The notes: generated by a model not told the origin, from the letters alone. A stretch of 64,000 nt of DNA from Shewanella violacea DSS12 (GCF_000091325.1 NC_014012.1:1736001-1800000), one strand, 5' to 3'; positions 17,343-27,099 are shown, numbered from the stretch's first letter. Made by a program: numbers and translations.

Positions 17343-17993
17343 TTCACTTGATGGCTGAGTATTTCTACCATGTTGGCAGCCTTAGAACCATAACCATAGC
17401 CATAACCATGTCATAGATGCTTAGTTTTTTGTTCGCAATAGAGGACTGGGAGCCGTCAATAATCCAGTTACTAGCGAACATGTGGCTGCAATTACGGCAG
17501 AGACAACTATGGTTGCGGCTATCGATAGGGTCTTTGGTTCAATAGTTGCAATGGTCGCAGAAGATTGATGAGGGGGAATAGACTGCATTATTTTCATTAA
17601 AATAGAAGAGACTCACTTTTACTGAGTTGCTTGTGCTGAAAAAAAGGAATTTTTTATTAACAGCTTTTGAGGTTGGAGCGAGAGCACATGGATTTATCCT
17701 TTGGGATAAAAGTGCTAATTTTTTTCTAATTGTGGGGGTATTATTCGATATCGCTTCCGAAAATCGGAATCTATAGCTAAAGATTGGACAATAGTGCATA
17801 TGAATGTAGTACACTAAAGTGGTTATCTTTAAGTTGTGGATTTAGTAGCGTTTTTCCGATAATCCATTACAAAAATGTTACTAGGTTTATTAAATGTGTA
17901 CTGGCATGGTTACTATATTTGAAAGAAAGGTGCGGGTGCCGGTTAAGTTTAAATATTCAATATTAAATATGAGTTGATAGTGGAGTAAGACAG
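17343..17993. other. 650-base gap between permease and sugar kinase
   Basis: Holds a short run of near-repeats of CCATAA/CCATAG around 17388-17410, a possible small minus-strand ORF (17421-17597) and a perfect inverted repeat TTCCGA-AAA-TCGGAA (17755-17769) about 225 bases before the kinase start. The inverted repeat could be an operator unrelated to the LacI-type sites. No stronger gene signal was seen. Confidence 0.5.
17421..17597 (-). CDS. Possible small hydrophobic protein (58 aa), unproven
   Basis: An ATG-initiated frame of 58 codons (alternative ATG three codons in). A polar N-terminal half (MKIMQSIPPHQSS) is followed by one strongly hydrophobic stretch (LSIAATIVVSAVIAATCSLV) and a short basic tail ending RTKN, the layout of a single-span membrane peptide. 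No clear ribosome-binding site precedes it and I recognise no family. It competes with an equally open overlapping frame on the other strand, so it may be chance. Confidence 0.22.
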   Translation of the reverse strand: MKIMQSIPPHQSSATIATIEPKTLSIAATIVVSAVIAATCSLVTGLLTAPSPLLRTKN

Positions 17994-18890
17994 ATGTTGC
18001 GAATGGGCGTAGACCTTGGTGGAACCAAAATTGAAATTGTAGCTTTAGATGCTGATGGAAAAGAGCTATTTCGTAAACGTTTGCCGACTCCGCGCGTTTA
18101 TGAGGCCACACTAGATACAATCGTGAGTCTAGTGGAGGAAGCCGAAACTAGTTTAGGCATGACGGGAAGTGTCGGTGTTGGGATCCCTGGGGTTATCTCG
18201 CCTTTTTCTGGCCTAGTCAAGAATGCAAATTCCACCTGGATTAATGGCAAGCCTCTGGACGTTGACCTGGGGCAGCGATTGAATCGTGAAGTCAGGGTCG
18301 CTAATGACGCTAACTGTTTCGCCGTCTCAGAAGCCGTTGACGGTGCTGGTGCTGGTGCCGGCAAAGGGGTGGTCTTTGGCGTCATCATAGGCACAGGCTG
18401 TGGCGGTGGTATTGCCATCAATGGTCGGGTACACAGTGGTGGCAATGGGATAGGTGGAGAGTGGGGTCATAATCCACTGCCATGGATGTCTCAAGAGGAG
18501 TTTAATTCCACTTCATGCTTCTGTGGTAATCACGATTGCATCGAGACCTTCATTTCTGGTACTGGCTTTGTGCGTGACTATAACCAGGCCGGAGGCAAGG
18601 TGACTAAAGGCTCAGAGATAATGGAGTTGGTCGATGCCGGTGATGCTCGAGCCCTAGCAACGTTTGAGCGCTACATCGACAGATTGGCCAGATCTCTGGC
18701 TCATGTGATTAACACACTCGATCCTGATGTGGTTGTGTTAGGAGGCGGCATGTCTAATATCGATGCCATCTATCCTAAACTACCCAAAATATTAGCCAAA
18801 TACGTGGTGGGTGGTGAGTGTCGAACTCCTGTGGTGCAGAATCTTTATGGTTGTTCATCTGGAGTGCGAGGTGCCGCTTGGTTATGGTGA
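17994..18890 (+). CDS. mak: ROK-family sugar kinase (fructokinase Mak-like)
   Basis: 298 residues. ATP phosphate-binding motif [10 protein letters not shown] at the N-terminus, catalytic Asp in [10 protein letters not shown], second ATP motif [11 protein letters not shown] and the ROK zinc site GHNPLPW then [10 protein letters not shown]. The length and sequence best fit the Mak/NagK branch that phosphorylates fructose, mannose or glucose-type sugars. The preceding GluP-type permease and the beta-glucoside genes suggest it may phosphorylate released hexose here. The 650-base gap and lack of a LacI-type site argue that it has its own promoter. Substrate is not settled by sequence. Confidence 0.85.
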   Translation: MLRMGVDLGGTKIEIVALDADGKELFRKRLPTPRVYEATLDTIVSLVEEAETSLGMTGSVGVGIPGVISPFSGLVKNANSTWINGKPLDVDLGQRLNREVRVANDANCFAVSEAVDGAGAGAGKGVVFGVIIGTGCGGGIAINGRVHSGGNGIGGEWGHNPLPWMSQEEFNSTSCFCGNHDCIETFISGTGFVRDYNQAGGKVTKGSEIMELVDAGDARALATFERYIDRLARSLAHVINTLDPDVVVLGGGMSNIDAIYPKLPKILAKYVVGGECRTPVVQNLYGCSSGVRGAAWLW

Positions 18891-18963
18891 TACTAGGCTT
18901 TGATAAAAATAGCCGATAACTTATGTTAGACTAGCCCGAAATTAGGTTAATCGGGCTGGCAAC

Positions 18964-19707
18964 ATGATGTTTTGGTTTAAAAAAGTAATTTCTCAACTCT
19001 TTATGCCAATCCCTTTGGTTGTTCTATTATTGCTATTTTGCATCCTGATGCTGAGAAACCGTAAACTGGTTCGCTCAGTATTGGCAGTTGCCATGGTTAT
19101 TCTGGTTTTTCTGAGTAGCTCTGTGGGCAGCAATCTATTAACCGCTTCTCTCGAAAATCAATATAAAGTCAATAATAAGGCGATTAGTGCCGACTGTTTA
19201 GTCATGGTACTCGGAAGTGGTCATGATGATGCAGTTCCCGGGGGGGCTGTTCACAAGTTATCGACTACAGCTTTGGCTAGATTAACCGAAGGTGTACGTC
19301 AATATAAACTTGGCAAAGATTGTAAACTGATTGTCAGTGGCTGGGGGGGCAGTGCCTCTAAAACACCCCATGCTAAAATCATGGCCGAGGCCGCCTTACA
19401 GTTTGGGATCCCTAAAGAACGTATTATCACTTTCCCATTAGCTAAAGACACCATAGAAGAAGCCCAATATTTTAAATGGGATGTGGGTAACTATCCATTT
19501 AGACTCGTCACCTCAGCTAGCCATATGCCAAGATCTATGGCCATCTTTCATAGCCAAGGTTTACGTCCGCAAGCGGCACCTACAGACTTTATCACCAGAC
19601 AAGGTTATTGGTGGCAGCTAGATGCAAATAACTTACTTTCATCTCAGCGTGCCATTCATGAATATGTAGGTAGGCTCTGGTTTAAGCTTAAATATAAAAG
19701 TGACTAG
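18964..19707 (+). CDS. elyC: ElyC-like envelope biogenesis protein (YdcF/DUF218 family)
   Basis: 247 residues. Two N-terminal membrane segments (about 10-28 and 36-55), then a DUF218 domain (about 75-235) with VMVLGSGHDD, LIVSGWGGSASKTPHA and VTSASHMPRSMAIF. The membrane topology and motifs match ElyC, which in E. coli affects the lipid carrier step of peptidoglycan and other envelope polymers. It begins 73 bases after the kinase stop; a 7-bp hairpin (arms AGCCCGA/TCGGGCT, 18933-18957) lies just before its start. Confidence 0.82.
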   Translation: MMFWFKKVISQLFMPIPLVVLLLLFCILMLRNRKLVRSVLAVAMVILVFLSSSVGSNLLTASLENQYKVNNKAISADCLVMVLGSGHDDAVPGGAVHKLSTTALARLTEGVRQYKLGKDCKLIVSGWGGSASKTPHAKIMAEAALQFGIPKERIITFPLAKDTIEEAQYFKWDVGNYPFRLVTSASHMPRSMAIFHSQGLRPQAAPTDFITRQGYWWQLDANNLLSSQRAIHEYVGRLWFKLKYKSD

Positions 19708-19845
19708 ATAATAATATAAATTATTGGGTCACCGAGCCTCCAGATTAAAGCTAATAGATAAGCTAACAAAATAGTCTCGATGTACTTTTTGTGCCAAACA
19801 AGCAAGGCAATCCCCACAGCAGTAATGAGATTTTTAGGATGATTC

Positions 19846-20523
19846 TTGGATATTGAAGCCGTACAGATAAACTCAAATTTTAAACGTAATAGCAGAACCT
19901 TGACCTTAGTGGGCGCGATTATACTGATAATAGGTATAGGCTTGTTTCTGTCCTCTACAGCCATGTTTGCCCCTGGAATGCTCTGCTTCTCATTAGGGGT
20001 GATATCTTTGGTACTTGGGGTGTCCAAAATTCTCGAGCCTGAAGTTAGTCTAGAGCTTAATCATCAAGGGCTTAAGTATCACCATAGACGCGGCAGTATT
20101 GTCATTCATTGGGATAATATACAGAGAATAGATATTCCCCGTGGACTCGATGGTTTTGAGTCGATTGAATTACCTTACATAGGTATCAAGCTTAAAAAAA
20201 TTAACCCAGTTTTGGATATTATACCCGGTCGACTGGCCACAGGCCTGTTAACCGAGCAGCGGCCACTCTTGATGTCTGCGGTCACCTTGGATGAAGACTT
20301 AATTGAGTTAGAAGCCTATATGAACTCTGAGTTTACTCCATTAGTGGTCAATGATGAACGCTATAAAGGTGTACAGGCTATGTTTGGACACAGATGTGAA
20401 ATGTTAAGTAAAAACATGGGGTTTCATCTCTATATTCCTATAGATTGTCTAGACAGATCCGCAGACGAGTTTGTTAAACTGCTCAGAGAATACCTGTTAA
20501 AGGTAAGACAGAGTCTAGACTAG
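19846..20523 (+). CDS. DUF2982-like membrane protein of unknown function
   Basis: 225 residues starting at a TTG with an AGGAT a few bases upstream. Two adjacent membrane segments (about 18-36 and 40-60) are followed by a soluble domain with SLELNHQGLKYHHRRGSIV, a WDNIQRIDIPRG block and a C-terminal LLREYLLKVRQSLD. I recall this layout as DUF2982, a family seen in Shewanella and relatives with no known function; the family name is given from memory. It converges with the bactofilin gene. A GGCGCC repeat pair (20539-20557) between them could form a terminator stem. Confidence 0.65.
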   Translation: MDIEAVQINSNFKRNSRTLTLVGAIILIIGIGLFLSSTAMFAPGMLCFSLGVISLVLGVSKILEPEVSLELNHQGLKYHHRRGSIVIHWDNIQRIDIPRGLDGFESIELPYIGIKLKKINPVLDIIPGRLATGLLTEQRPLLMSAVTLDEDLIELEAYMNSEFTPLVVNDERYKGVQAMFGHRCEMLSKNMGFHLYIPIDCLDRSADEFVKLLREYLLKVRQSLD

Positions 20524-20616
20524 ACTTGTCGCTGGAGATGGCGCCATAGTAAGGCGCCTGAAACCATATTTATTACAGATATGAATGAGTAACTAGATAC
20601 CCGTTATTGCTTATTA

Positions 20617-21036
20617 TCAATTAACTTGCAGCTCACCTTGCAGGTCTGATTTAGGCTCAGTGTGACACTCTTGATCTAATGGGACTGTGTTCAATAAGGC
20701 GACATCCTCTCTTACTCGCATACCGATAAACTGACCCCCTTCAAATATTTCCATAGACTCACAGGCTATTTCACCTTCAACTGTACCTGTACTGGTGATA
20801 TTGAGTTTTTTACACTTAAGTTGACCCTTGAAATTGCCTGCGACTTTCAGCTCTTCGCAGTTAACTTCTCCGTCAAGATAACCATCAATTTCTATGGTGA
20901 TTTTTCCTGTTGAGCTTACTTTTCCATACACTTCACCACCTATGAGTGCTTCTCCGGCAAAGTGACTCTCACCTGAGAGTTTAGTACCTTGAGCCACGAA
21001 GGTCAGTCCTGTGTTATTTTTCTTATTTCCGAACAT
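20617..21036 (-). CDS. Bactofilin-family cytoskeletal protein
   Basis: 139 residues, almost all of it one bactofilin domain (about 10-115). Short beta-strand repeats with Gly/Ile/Val periodicity (GGEVYGKVSSTGKITIEIDG, LKVAGNFKGQLKCKKLNI) form the right-handed beta-helix typical of the family. Bactofilins polymerise without nucleotide into membrane-associated filaments that affect cell shape, stalks or polysaccharide deposition. No peptidase of the M23 family is adjacent, unlike in some bactofilin operons, so the role here is open. Single gene with its own promoter region. Confidence 0.88.
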   Translation of the reverse strand: MFGNKKNNTGLTFVAQGTKLSGESHFAGEALIGGEVYGKVSSTGKITIEIDGYLDGEVNCEELKVAGNFKGQLKCKKLNITSTGTVEGEIACESMEIFEGGQFIGMRVREDVALLNTVPLDQECHTEPKSDLQGELQVN

Positions 21037-21170
21037 AATGCTCTACAAATAGGTCATGAATAAGCTTATGTTAACCTTATATTAACAGTAAACAAACCAC
21101 TAATATTTGGCACTCTGAAGTCATTTTTTTGGCTGTCGCTTATTTGTATAAAATAAAGTAATAGATCTCT

Positions 21171-21656
21171 TTATTGATTTGGAGACTGTAATTTGATGGC
21201 ATTTGTAGGGCAGGGAGCAGCGCAGGCACCGCAGCCGGTGCATAGGTCTGTGTTTATTTCAGGTTTTGGAGCTTGGCCGATTGCTAATTTAAAGCTAATG
21301 GCACGCTCATCGCAGGCATCTTTACAGCTTTGGCACCAGACTCCTTCATACGCCAGGCAAGATTCCTGTACCACAGCCTTTAATTCCCAGGGGGCTTGCT
21401 CGGTATCGATAAATATTGGCTCGGGGCAAACCTGGGCGCACTTCTTACAGAAGGTACACTCGTCATCGGCAAAGCTAATCTCAGGAAAGCCACCATCACC
21501 ACGGATAATAATCTGTGTCTCACAAACCTGGATACATTTATCACAGCGGGTACAGATATCGGTAAATTCGATATCTGTATTACTCCATGGTGGCCGAATA
21601 GCACTGGATTTTTTACGACTAAAGAGTCGACGTCTGCTCTGATTAATATTGCTCAT
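21171..21656 (-). CDS. napF: NapF ferredoxin-type protein
   Basis: 161 residues with a twin-Arg-like basic N-terminus (SRRRLFSRKK) and Cys clusters CTRCDKCIQVC, CTFCKKCAQVC and CTGCGACAAPC, plus the diverged CQSCKDAC between them. This arrangement is that of NapF, a cytoplasmic iron-sulfur protein linked to maturation or electron supply of the periplasmic nitrate reductase NapA. No nap genes follow, so the gene stands apart from the rest of the system in this window. A 9-bp hairpin (arms at 21686-21694 and 21712-21720) precedes it and probably ends galE. Confidence 0.88.
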   Translation of the reverse strand: MSNINQSRRRLFSRKKSSAIRPPWSNTDIEFTDICTRCDKCIQVCETQIIIRGDGGFPEISFADDECTFCKKCAQVCPEPIFIDTEQAPWELKAVVQESCLAYEGVWCQSCKDACDERAISFKLAIGQAPKPEINTDLCTGCGACAAPCPTNAIKLQSPNQ

Positions 21657-21685
21657 TTGATACTGCTTAATAAAGTGAAATACTA

Positions 21686-21720
21686 AGGTCCTAGAACTCG
21701 CTTACATAAGGCTAGGACCT
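21686..21720 (-). terminator. Hairpin after galE
   Basis: Perfect 9-bp arms AGGTCCTAG and CTAGGACCT with a 17-base loop, 22 bases past the galE stop and 30 bases before the napF start. It may end galU-galE transcription; T-run is poor. Confidence 0.45.
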
Positions 21721-21741
21721 AGTCTATTGGCTTAAGTGAGT

Positions 21742-22755
21742 CTATTGACCATAACCGTTAGGATTACTCGATTGCCAGTGCCAGCTGCTACTGGCCATGT
21801 CTTCCAAGTTATGGGTCGCTTGCCAGTTTAATTCGCTCAGGGCCTTCTTCGGGTCCGCATAACAAGCAGCAATATCACCTAGACGGCGTGGAACAATTTG
21901 ATAATTGATGGATTTACCGCAAGCTTTTTCGAATGCTTTGACCATGTCGATGACGCTGTAACCCTTTCCCGTGCCTAAATTATAGGTAACCAGTCCAGAC
22001 TGTGTGTTGAGTTTATCTAACGCCTTCAGATGACCTATGGCCAAGTCGACCACATGTATATAGTCGCGAACTCCAGTGCCATCATGGGTGTCATAGTCGT
22101 CACCGAACACGCTGAGCTTCTCACGTTTCCCTACAGCCACCTGAGCGATAAATGGCATCAGGTTATTGGGGATATCATTAGGGTCTTCACCGATACGACC
22201 ACTCTTATGGGCACCGACTGGGTTGAAATAGCGCAGTCTGGCAATGTTCCAGCTTGGGTCTGAATGATATAGATCTTGTAATATATGTTCGACCATCAAC
22301 TTAGATTGACCATAAGGATTCGTCGCCCCAGTGGGGAAGTCTTCGGTGATAGGTAAGCTGGCAGGATCACCGTAAACCGTGGCCGAAGAGCTAAAGACTA
22401 GATTTTTGACATTATTAGCCGCCATGACTTCGCAAAGCACTAAAGTACCTGTGACATTGTTCTCATAGTAGCGTAATGGCTGGGCCACAGATTCACCAAC
22501 GGCTTTGAGCCCAGCGAAATGAATCACTGATTGAATTTCGTGATCGCTGAACACCTTCTGCAGGAAGGCTTTATTGAGTACATCACCTTGATAAAATGTG
22601 ACAGATTTTCCGGTGATCTCTTCTACTCTATGCAAGGCCTCGATACTAGAGTTAACTAAGTTGTCGACGATAACCACGTCTTGTCCTGCATTTAACAGCT
22701 CTACCACTGTATGGCTACCGATATAACCCGCGCCACCTGTGACTAATATGGTCAT
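21742..22755 (-). CDS. galE: UDP-glucose 4-epimerase
   Basis: 337 residues. NAD-binding Rossmann motif [10 protein letters not shown] at the N-terminus, catalytic SSSATVYGD Ser and YGQSK Tyr/Lys, and [14 protein letters not shown] in the substrate region. It interconverts UDP-glucose and UDP-galactose in the cytoplasm. The start overlaps the galU stop by four bases, so the two are translationally coupled and together supply UDP-sugars for envelope glycans, such as the polysaccharide made by the locus at the end of this window. Confidence 0.95.
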   Translation of the reverse strand: MTILVTGGAGYIGSHTVVELLNAGQDVVIVDNLVNSSIEALHRVEEITGKSVTFYQGDVLNKAFLQKVFSDHEIQSVIHFAGLKAVGESVAQPLRYYENNVTGTLVLCEVMAANNVKNLVFSSSATVYGDPASLPITEDFPTGATNPYGQSKLMVEHILQDLYHSDPSWNIARLRYFNPVGAHKSGRIGEDPNDIPNNLMPFIAQVAVGKREKLSVFGDDYDTHDGTGVRDYIHVVDLAIGHLKALDKLNTQSGLVTYNLGTGKGYSVIDMVKAFEKACGKSINYQIVPRRLGDIAACYADPKKALSELNWQATHNLEDMASSSWHWQSSNPNGYGQ

Positions 22756-23675
22756 GACTGTTTTTCCTCGATGAATTCTGAGACTAATTTTGTTAGGTAC
22801 TGTTTGAAATCTTGACCTATCTCTTTATGACGTAGGGCATGCTCTATGTTGGCTTGCATATATCCCAGCTTGTTGCCGCAATCGTGGCTCTTTCCCTTCA
22901 TATAATAAGCATTTACCGTCTGCTTTTCCATCATCATGGCGATGGCATCTGTGAGCTGAATTTCATCACCTGCTCCCGCAGGGGTCTTGGCCAGTAATGA
23001 CCAAATATCTGCGGGTAAGATGTAACGTCCAACGATGGCTAGGTTCGATGGAGCCTCTTCTATGCTTGGTTTCTCTACCAACTGAGCTAAAGGTGCTGAA
23101 TCACCGGGTCTTAGTTTATTGCCATTGACGTCGGCAATGCCGTATTGATGGACTTGGTTGAAGGGTACGCCTTCAACCATGATCTGGCCGACATTGCTCT
23201 GGTTGAACAGGTTAACCATCTCTGCCAGATTATCTTTTCTCAGATCGCAGCTGGCTTCATCTACGATAACATCGGGCAAGAGCACGGCAAAGGGCTCATC
23301 TCCCACCACAGGCTTCGCGCATAAAATGGCATGGCCTAAACCTTTGGCCTGGGATTGTCTTACGCTGATCACAGTAACACCGGGGGGACAGATAGATTGC
23401 ACCTCGGCTAATAGTTGGCGTTTTACTCGTTTCTCTAGTTGAGCTTCGAGCTCGAAACTGGTATCGAAATGATTCTCGATGGGATCTTTACTGGCATGGG
23501 TAACTAGGACAATTTCATTGATACCCGCGGCGATGGCTTCATTGACAACATATTGAATAAGCGGCTTATCGACGACGGGTAGCATCTCTTTTGGAATGGC
23601 CTTAGTCGCAGGAAGCATCCTTGTTCCTAGTCCCGCTACCGGGATCACAGCTTTACGTATTTGCGCTTGTTTCAT
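22752..23675 (-). CDS. galU: UTP-glucose-1-phosphate uridylyltransferase
   Basis: 307 residues, the normal GalU length. Nucleotidyltransferase motif [20 protein letters not shown] at the N-terminus, [24 protein letters not shown] for the metal and LVEKP in the active site. It makes UDP-glucose from UTP and glucose-1-phosphate. First gene of the galU-galE pair, with a 327-base upstream gap shared with the divergent phhA operon. Confidence 0.95.
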   Translation of the reverse strand: MKQAQIRKAVIPVAGLGTRMLPATKAIPKEMLPVVDKPLIQYVVNEAIAAGINEIVLVTHASKDPIENHFDTSFELEAQLEKRVKRQLLAEVQSICPPGVTVISVRQSQAKGLGHAILCAKPVVGDEPFAVLLPDVIVDEASCDLRKDNLAEMVNLFNQSNVGQIMVEGVPFNQVHQYGIADVNGNKLRPGDSAPLAQLVEKPSIEEAPSNLAIVGRYILPADIWSLLAKTPAGAGDEIQLTDAIAMMMEKQTVNAYYMKGKSHDCGNKLGYMQANIEHALRHKEIGQDFKQYLTKLVSEFIEEKQS

Positions 23676-23852
23676 CTCTTTCCTTAAGTTGCCCCATGCG
23701 GTCGCTAAACGAGTTCAAAGTACTGAGTTTAGTCGCCTATCACGAGTTTCGTGACGGATAATTACAGTATCATTGATCTATTTTAATAAACTGACCAGGA
23801 AAAGCCATGTTAATAGCCTACTTAGAAGTTAAAGTGATTCCGCGTGACAGTG

Positions 23853-23870
23853 TGTAAAGTTAATTATACG
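23853..23870. promoter_or_regulatory. Weak TyrR-box-like site upstream of phhA
   Basis: TGTAAAGTTAATTATACG matches the known TyrR box TGTAAA-N6-TTTACA perfectly in the left arm and at 4 of 6 in the right arm. It lies about 150 bases before phhA and 64 bases upstream of a better box. Confidence 0.35.
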
Positions 23871-23916
23871 TTTTAATTCCTTTAATTATAGTTGCTTATT
23901 GAACATAACTTATGAT

Positions 23917-23934
23917 TGTAACGAAATTATTACA
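23917..23934. promoter_or_regulatory. TyrR box upstream of phhA
   Basis: TGTAACGAAATTATTACA matches TGTAAA-N6-TTTACA at 10 of 12 informative positions and is symmetric in its arms. It lies about 70 bases before phhA, and tyrR itself is two genes downstream. The rest of the 327-base galU-phhA gap shows no other feature I can name. Confidence 0.6.
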
Positions 23935-24002
23935 AACTCGGTGCTAATTTAGACAAAGAATAAAGTGTGAGGGAGTTAACAAAAAAGCTCGATTGATCGA
24001 CT

Positions 24003-24836
24003 ATGGATAATGAAACCATAATGAGTAATATAAATGACATGAGTAAAAATACACAGTATAAGGCTCGCTCGCCGGATGCCGATGGCCACATAGATTACCC
24101 TCAACCAGAACACGATATCTGGCAAGCCTTGTATTCGAGACAGCTAGGAAATTTATCTGAATATGCCTGCAGCGAGTATCAGCAAGGTCTGAAGGATCTG
24201 GGTTTATCGGACAATATTATTCCACAGCTTAAGGATATCGATAAGGTATTGTTAGCTATGACGGGGTGGAAAACGGCTGCCGTACCAGCATTGATCTCTT
24301 TTGAGCGCTTCTTTGAGCTGCTGGCTAATAGAGAGTTTCCTGTTGCAACCTTTATCCGCAGTAAAGATGAATTTGATTATTTAAGAGAACCAGATATTTT
24401 TCATGAGGTTTTTGGTCATTGTCCCCTGCTAACTAATGAGTCGTTCGCCAAGTTTTCCCATGCCTACGGCAACTTGGGTCTGTCGGCCAGCAAGGAAGAT
24501 AGAGTATTACTGGCTCGTTTGTACTGGTTCACCGTCGAGTTTGGCCTGATCCGTAATCCAGATAACTCCTTGTCTATCTATGGTGGTGGCATATTGAGCT
24601 CTCCTGGAGAAACCTTATATGCCATGGGACCTGAGCCACAAATTAGACCTTTTAATCTAGTCGATGTGCTAAGAACACCTTATCGCATCGATATCATGCA
24701 ACCTGTCTATTACGCCGTAGATGGCTTATCGTTTCTCGATGAGATTGTTGAGATGGATATCATGGGAGCGGTAGCCGAAGCTAAAAGATTAGGTATGTTT
24801 GCCCCTCTTTATGAGTTGAAAACCAAAGCCGGCTAA
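24003..24836 (+). CDS. phhA: Phenylalanine-4-hydroxylase
   Basis: 277 residues. Bacterial aromatic amino-acid hydroxylase with the iron-binding block EPDIFHEVFGHCPLL (two His) and the later Glu in FTVEFGLI. It oxidises phenylalanine to tyrosine using O2 and tetrahydropterin, the first step of the degradative route completed by fahA and maiA. Start is uncertain; in-frame ATGs exist at 24003 and 24021 and neither has a convincing ribosome site. Followed after 73 bases by phhB, which regenerates its cofactor. Preceded by TyrR boxes. Confidence 0.94.
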   Translation: MDNETIMSNINDMSKNTQYKARSPDADGHIDYPQPEHDIWQALYSRQLGNLSEYACSEYQQGLKDLGLSDNIIPQLKDIDKVLLAMTGWKTAAVPALISFERFFELLANREFPVATFIRSKDEFDYLREPDIFHEVFGHCPLLTNESFAKFSHAYGNLGLSASKEDRVLLARLYWFTVEFGLIRNPDNSLSIYGGGILSSPGETLYAMGPEPQIRPFNLVDVLRTPYRIDIMQPVYYAVDGLSFLDEIVEMDIMGAVAEAKRLGMFAPLYELKTKAG

Positions 24837-24851
24837 GTAATAGCAGTTCCA

Positions 24852-24884
24852 TTAAGTAAGTGTCACATTTGTCACTTAACTTAA
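24852..24884. promoter_or_regulatory. Inverted repeat between phhA and phhB
   Basis: The arms TTAAGTAAGTG and CACTTAACTTAA pair with a single bulge around a 10-base loop in the 73-base phhA-phhB gap. It has no T-run, so it is more likely an RNA-stability hairpin or protein site than a terminator. Confidence 0.4.
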
Positions 24885-24909
24885 GATGATTAAATAAAAA
24901 GGAAGAATA

Positions 24910-25248
24910 ATGTCCAAGTTATCGGAAATGAAGTGTGAAGCGTGTCAGGCCGATGCGCCTAAAGTCTCAGACAGTGAACTTGCTGAGCTGATAAGAATGA
25001 TCCCCGATTGGGGAGTTGAAGTACGCGATGGCGTGATGCAGTTAGAACGTGTCTACAAGTTCAAAAACTTTAAACTTGCCATGGTATTCACCAATGAACT
25101 TGCTGAATTGGCTGAGGAAGAGTTTCATCATCCGGGGATTTTGACCGAGTGGGGCAAGGTCACTGTGACCTGGTGGTCTCATTCTGTTAAGGGCCTGCAC
25201 AAGAATGATTTCATCATGGCGGCGAAAACCGACCACTTGATAGGTTAA
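24910..25248 (+). CDS. phhB: Pterin-4a-carbinolamine dehydratase
   Basis: 112 residues, the full length of this small family. [20 protein letters not shown] holds the conserved His pair and Trp of the active site, with [13 protein letters not shown] after it. It dehydrates the 4a-hydroxypterin produced by PhhA so the cofactor can be recycled. Same operon as phhA; a hairpin terminator candidate follows. Confidence 0.94.
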   Translation: MSKLSEMKCEACQADAPKVSDSELAELIRMIPDWGVEVRDGVMQLERVYKFKNFKLAMVFTNELAELAEEEFHHPGILTEWGKVTVTWWSHSVKGLHKNDFIMAAKTDHLIG

Positions 25249-25264
25249 CTTTAACACATATAAT

Positions 25265-25297
25265 CAGCAGGTTAGATTACTAGCCTGCTGTTCTTTT
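25265..25297 (+). terminator. Terminator after phhB
   Basis: Arms CAGCAGGTTAG (25265-25275) and CTAGCCTGCTG (25280-25290) pair with one G-T, followed by TTCTTTT. Placed between phhB and tyrR. Confidence 0.6.
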
Positions 25298-25477
25298 CAA
25301 CCTAGCCCCTAGGCCTGTAAACAAGACTTGCCACATTTATCATAACCTTCTAACGTATAAGAGCTTGATTGAGTGTTACTGAGCTTGGTTGGAATGCTAA
25401 ATATATTCGGGCTTTTTACACTTAGTGCACGAAAACATCCCAAAAATAATACTACTAAAAAAGGGAAACTTGACAGT

Positions 25478-27016
25478 ATGCGCCTCGAAGTATGTTGCAT
25501 GGACCGGGTCGGTCTGGCCAAAGACATTTTGATGATTTTAGAAGGATACGGTATCAATCTTATTGCGATAGATGCCAGTAACCAAGGTTTCCTCTACCTC
25601 CAGTTCGCTGAAGTCAATTTTGATGTGCTCAGTGAGCTATTGCCCCTGATCAGAAAAGTGGAGGGGGTTCATGATGTCCGAACCGTGTCTTTTATGCCAT
25701 CGGAGCAGGAGCATTACGCCTTAAAAACCTTGCTTAAGACATTGCCCGACTCAGTGTTTTCAATCGATGTGAAAGGTCGTGTGCGGATAGTTAATGAATC
25801 AGCACTCATGACAGTGGGCATGGCTGAACATGAGATCATAGATGAACCGCTCAATCATTGGGTTCAGGGGTTTAACTTTAGCCGTTGGCTCAGTGAGAGC
25901 TTAGTGCTGGCTCAGGCGACTCGAGTCAACATAGGGCAACATGAATATCTAGCCGAGATGCTGCCCATCTATCTGCCTGATGAGAGTGATAAGAGTATTC
26001 TTGCTGGTGCTGTCGTTTCGTTAAAATCACCTGCACGGGTGGGCAAACAGTTTAACGCATTACAGAGCCATACAGTGGGGTTTGAAAATGTGCTTGTGAC
26101 CAGCGACAAGATGAAAGAGGTGCTGGTTCAGGCTCGTCGTATGGCTCAACTCGATGCGCCCTTGTTGATCACCGGGGAAACGGGAACGGGCAAAGAGCTG
26201 ATGGCCAGAGCATGTCACGATGCCAGTATGCGCAGAGAGCATCCCTTTATCGCCATCAACTGTGCAGCTCTCCCTGACAGCGCTGCCGAAGAGGAGTTGT
26301 TTGGTTTTGTCAGTAACGGCATTGTGGTGAAGAGAGGCTTCTTCGAAGAGGGCAAGGGGGGCACTGTTTTTCTCGATGAGATTGCCGAGATGTCTAAATC
26401 GGCGCAGGTTAAGTTGTTGCGCCTACTCCAAGACGGAACGTTTAGACGATTAGGTGGCGACAATGAGGTGAGGGCCGATGTTAGGATCATCTGCTCGACT
26501 CAGAAGAATTTGGCTGAGTTGTGTCAGAGCGGTGAGTTTCGAGAAGATCTCTTTTATCGGATCCATGTGTTGAGTTTTCATATGCCATCATTGCGTGAGC
26601 GCAAGATAGATGTGATCCCACTTACCGAGATGTTCCTCGAGCACTATAGCCAACAGCTGTCCATTCCAATCAGACGTATTTCGGCCAAATGCCGGGAACA
26701 CCTACTCAACTATGCGTGGCCGGGTAATGTCCGTCAGCTGAAGAATGCCATCTTCAGGGCCGTGTCTATGTGGGATGGCTCAGCCGAATTATCGGTGGAT
26801 CATCTGAAATTACCTTCCTATGCGGAAGGATTCGGCTATTTTGACCATCAATTTGAGGGAAGCTTAGATCAGGCGATGAAACAGTTCGAATCCAGTCTGC
26901 TAAGGCGACTCTATCCGGCTTATCCAAGCACGCGTCAGCTGGCTAAGAAGCTAGGGGTTTCACACACTGCCATCGCCAATAAGCTCAGAGAGTATAAGAT
27001 CAGCAAGCAAAAATAG
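25478..27016 (+). CDS. tyrR: TyrR aromatic amino-acid regulator
   Basis: 512 residues from the start at 25478 (MRLEVCCMDRVGLAKDIL), which matches the usual TyrR N-terminus and E. coli length; an in-frame upstream extension to 25373 is judged non-coding. ACT domain (1-75), PAS domain (about 80-190), AAA+ domain (about 205-430) with Walker A GETGTGKEL and a C-terminal Fis-like helix-turn-helix (TRQLAKKLGVSHTAIANKLR). The GAFTGA sigma54 loop is absent (region reads LFGFVSNGIVVKRG), as expected for TyrR, which acts on sigma70 promoters. It binds TyrR boxes with Tyr/Phe as effectors; boxes lie before phhA and fahA here. Confidence 0.93.
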   Translation: MRLEVCCMDRVGLAKDILMILEGYGINLIAIDASNQGFLYLQFAEVNFDVLSELLPLIRKVEGVHDVRTVSFMPSEQEHYALKTLLKTLPDSVFSIDVKGRVRIVNESALMTVGMAEHEIIDEPLNHWVQGFNFSRWLSESLVLAQATRVNIGQHEYLAEMLPIYLPDESDKSILAGAVVSLKSPARVGKQFNALQSHTVGFENVLVTSDKMKEVLVQARRMAQLDAPLLITGETGTGKELMARACHDASMRREHPFIAINCAALPDSAAEEELFGFVSNGIVVKRGFFEEGKGGTVFLDEIAEMSKSAQVKLLRLLQDGTFRRLGGDNEVRADVRIICSTQKNLAELCQSGEFREDLFYRIHVLSFHMPSLRERKIDVIPLTEMFLEHYSQQLSIPIRRISAKCREHLLNYAWPGNVRQLKNAIFRAVSMWDGSAELSVDHLKLPSYAEGFGYFDHQFEGSLDQAMKQFESSLLRRLYPAYPSTRQLAKKLGVSHTAIANKLREYKISKQK

Positions 27017-27099
27017 AGGTAAAAGCTTATTACCAAGCAGTAACAAGTTTTTTATCATGATTGGGGGGGAAAGTGCCTATTTTAGCTGGAAATAGAAAC

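Noticed and set aside
17539..17814. 91-codon minus-strand ORF in the gluP-kinase gap
   Set aside because: Composition is unlike a protein (AT-rich, no domain or ribosome site) and it spans an inverted repeat; the overlapping 58-codon frame is slightly better but also weak.
25373..25477. N-terminal extension of TyrR
   Set aside because: The ATG at 25478 gives the usual TyrR N-terminus and length; the extension has no family support.
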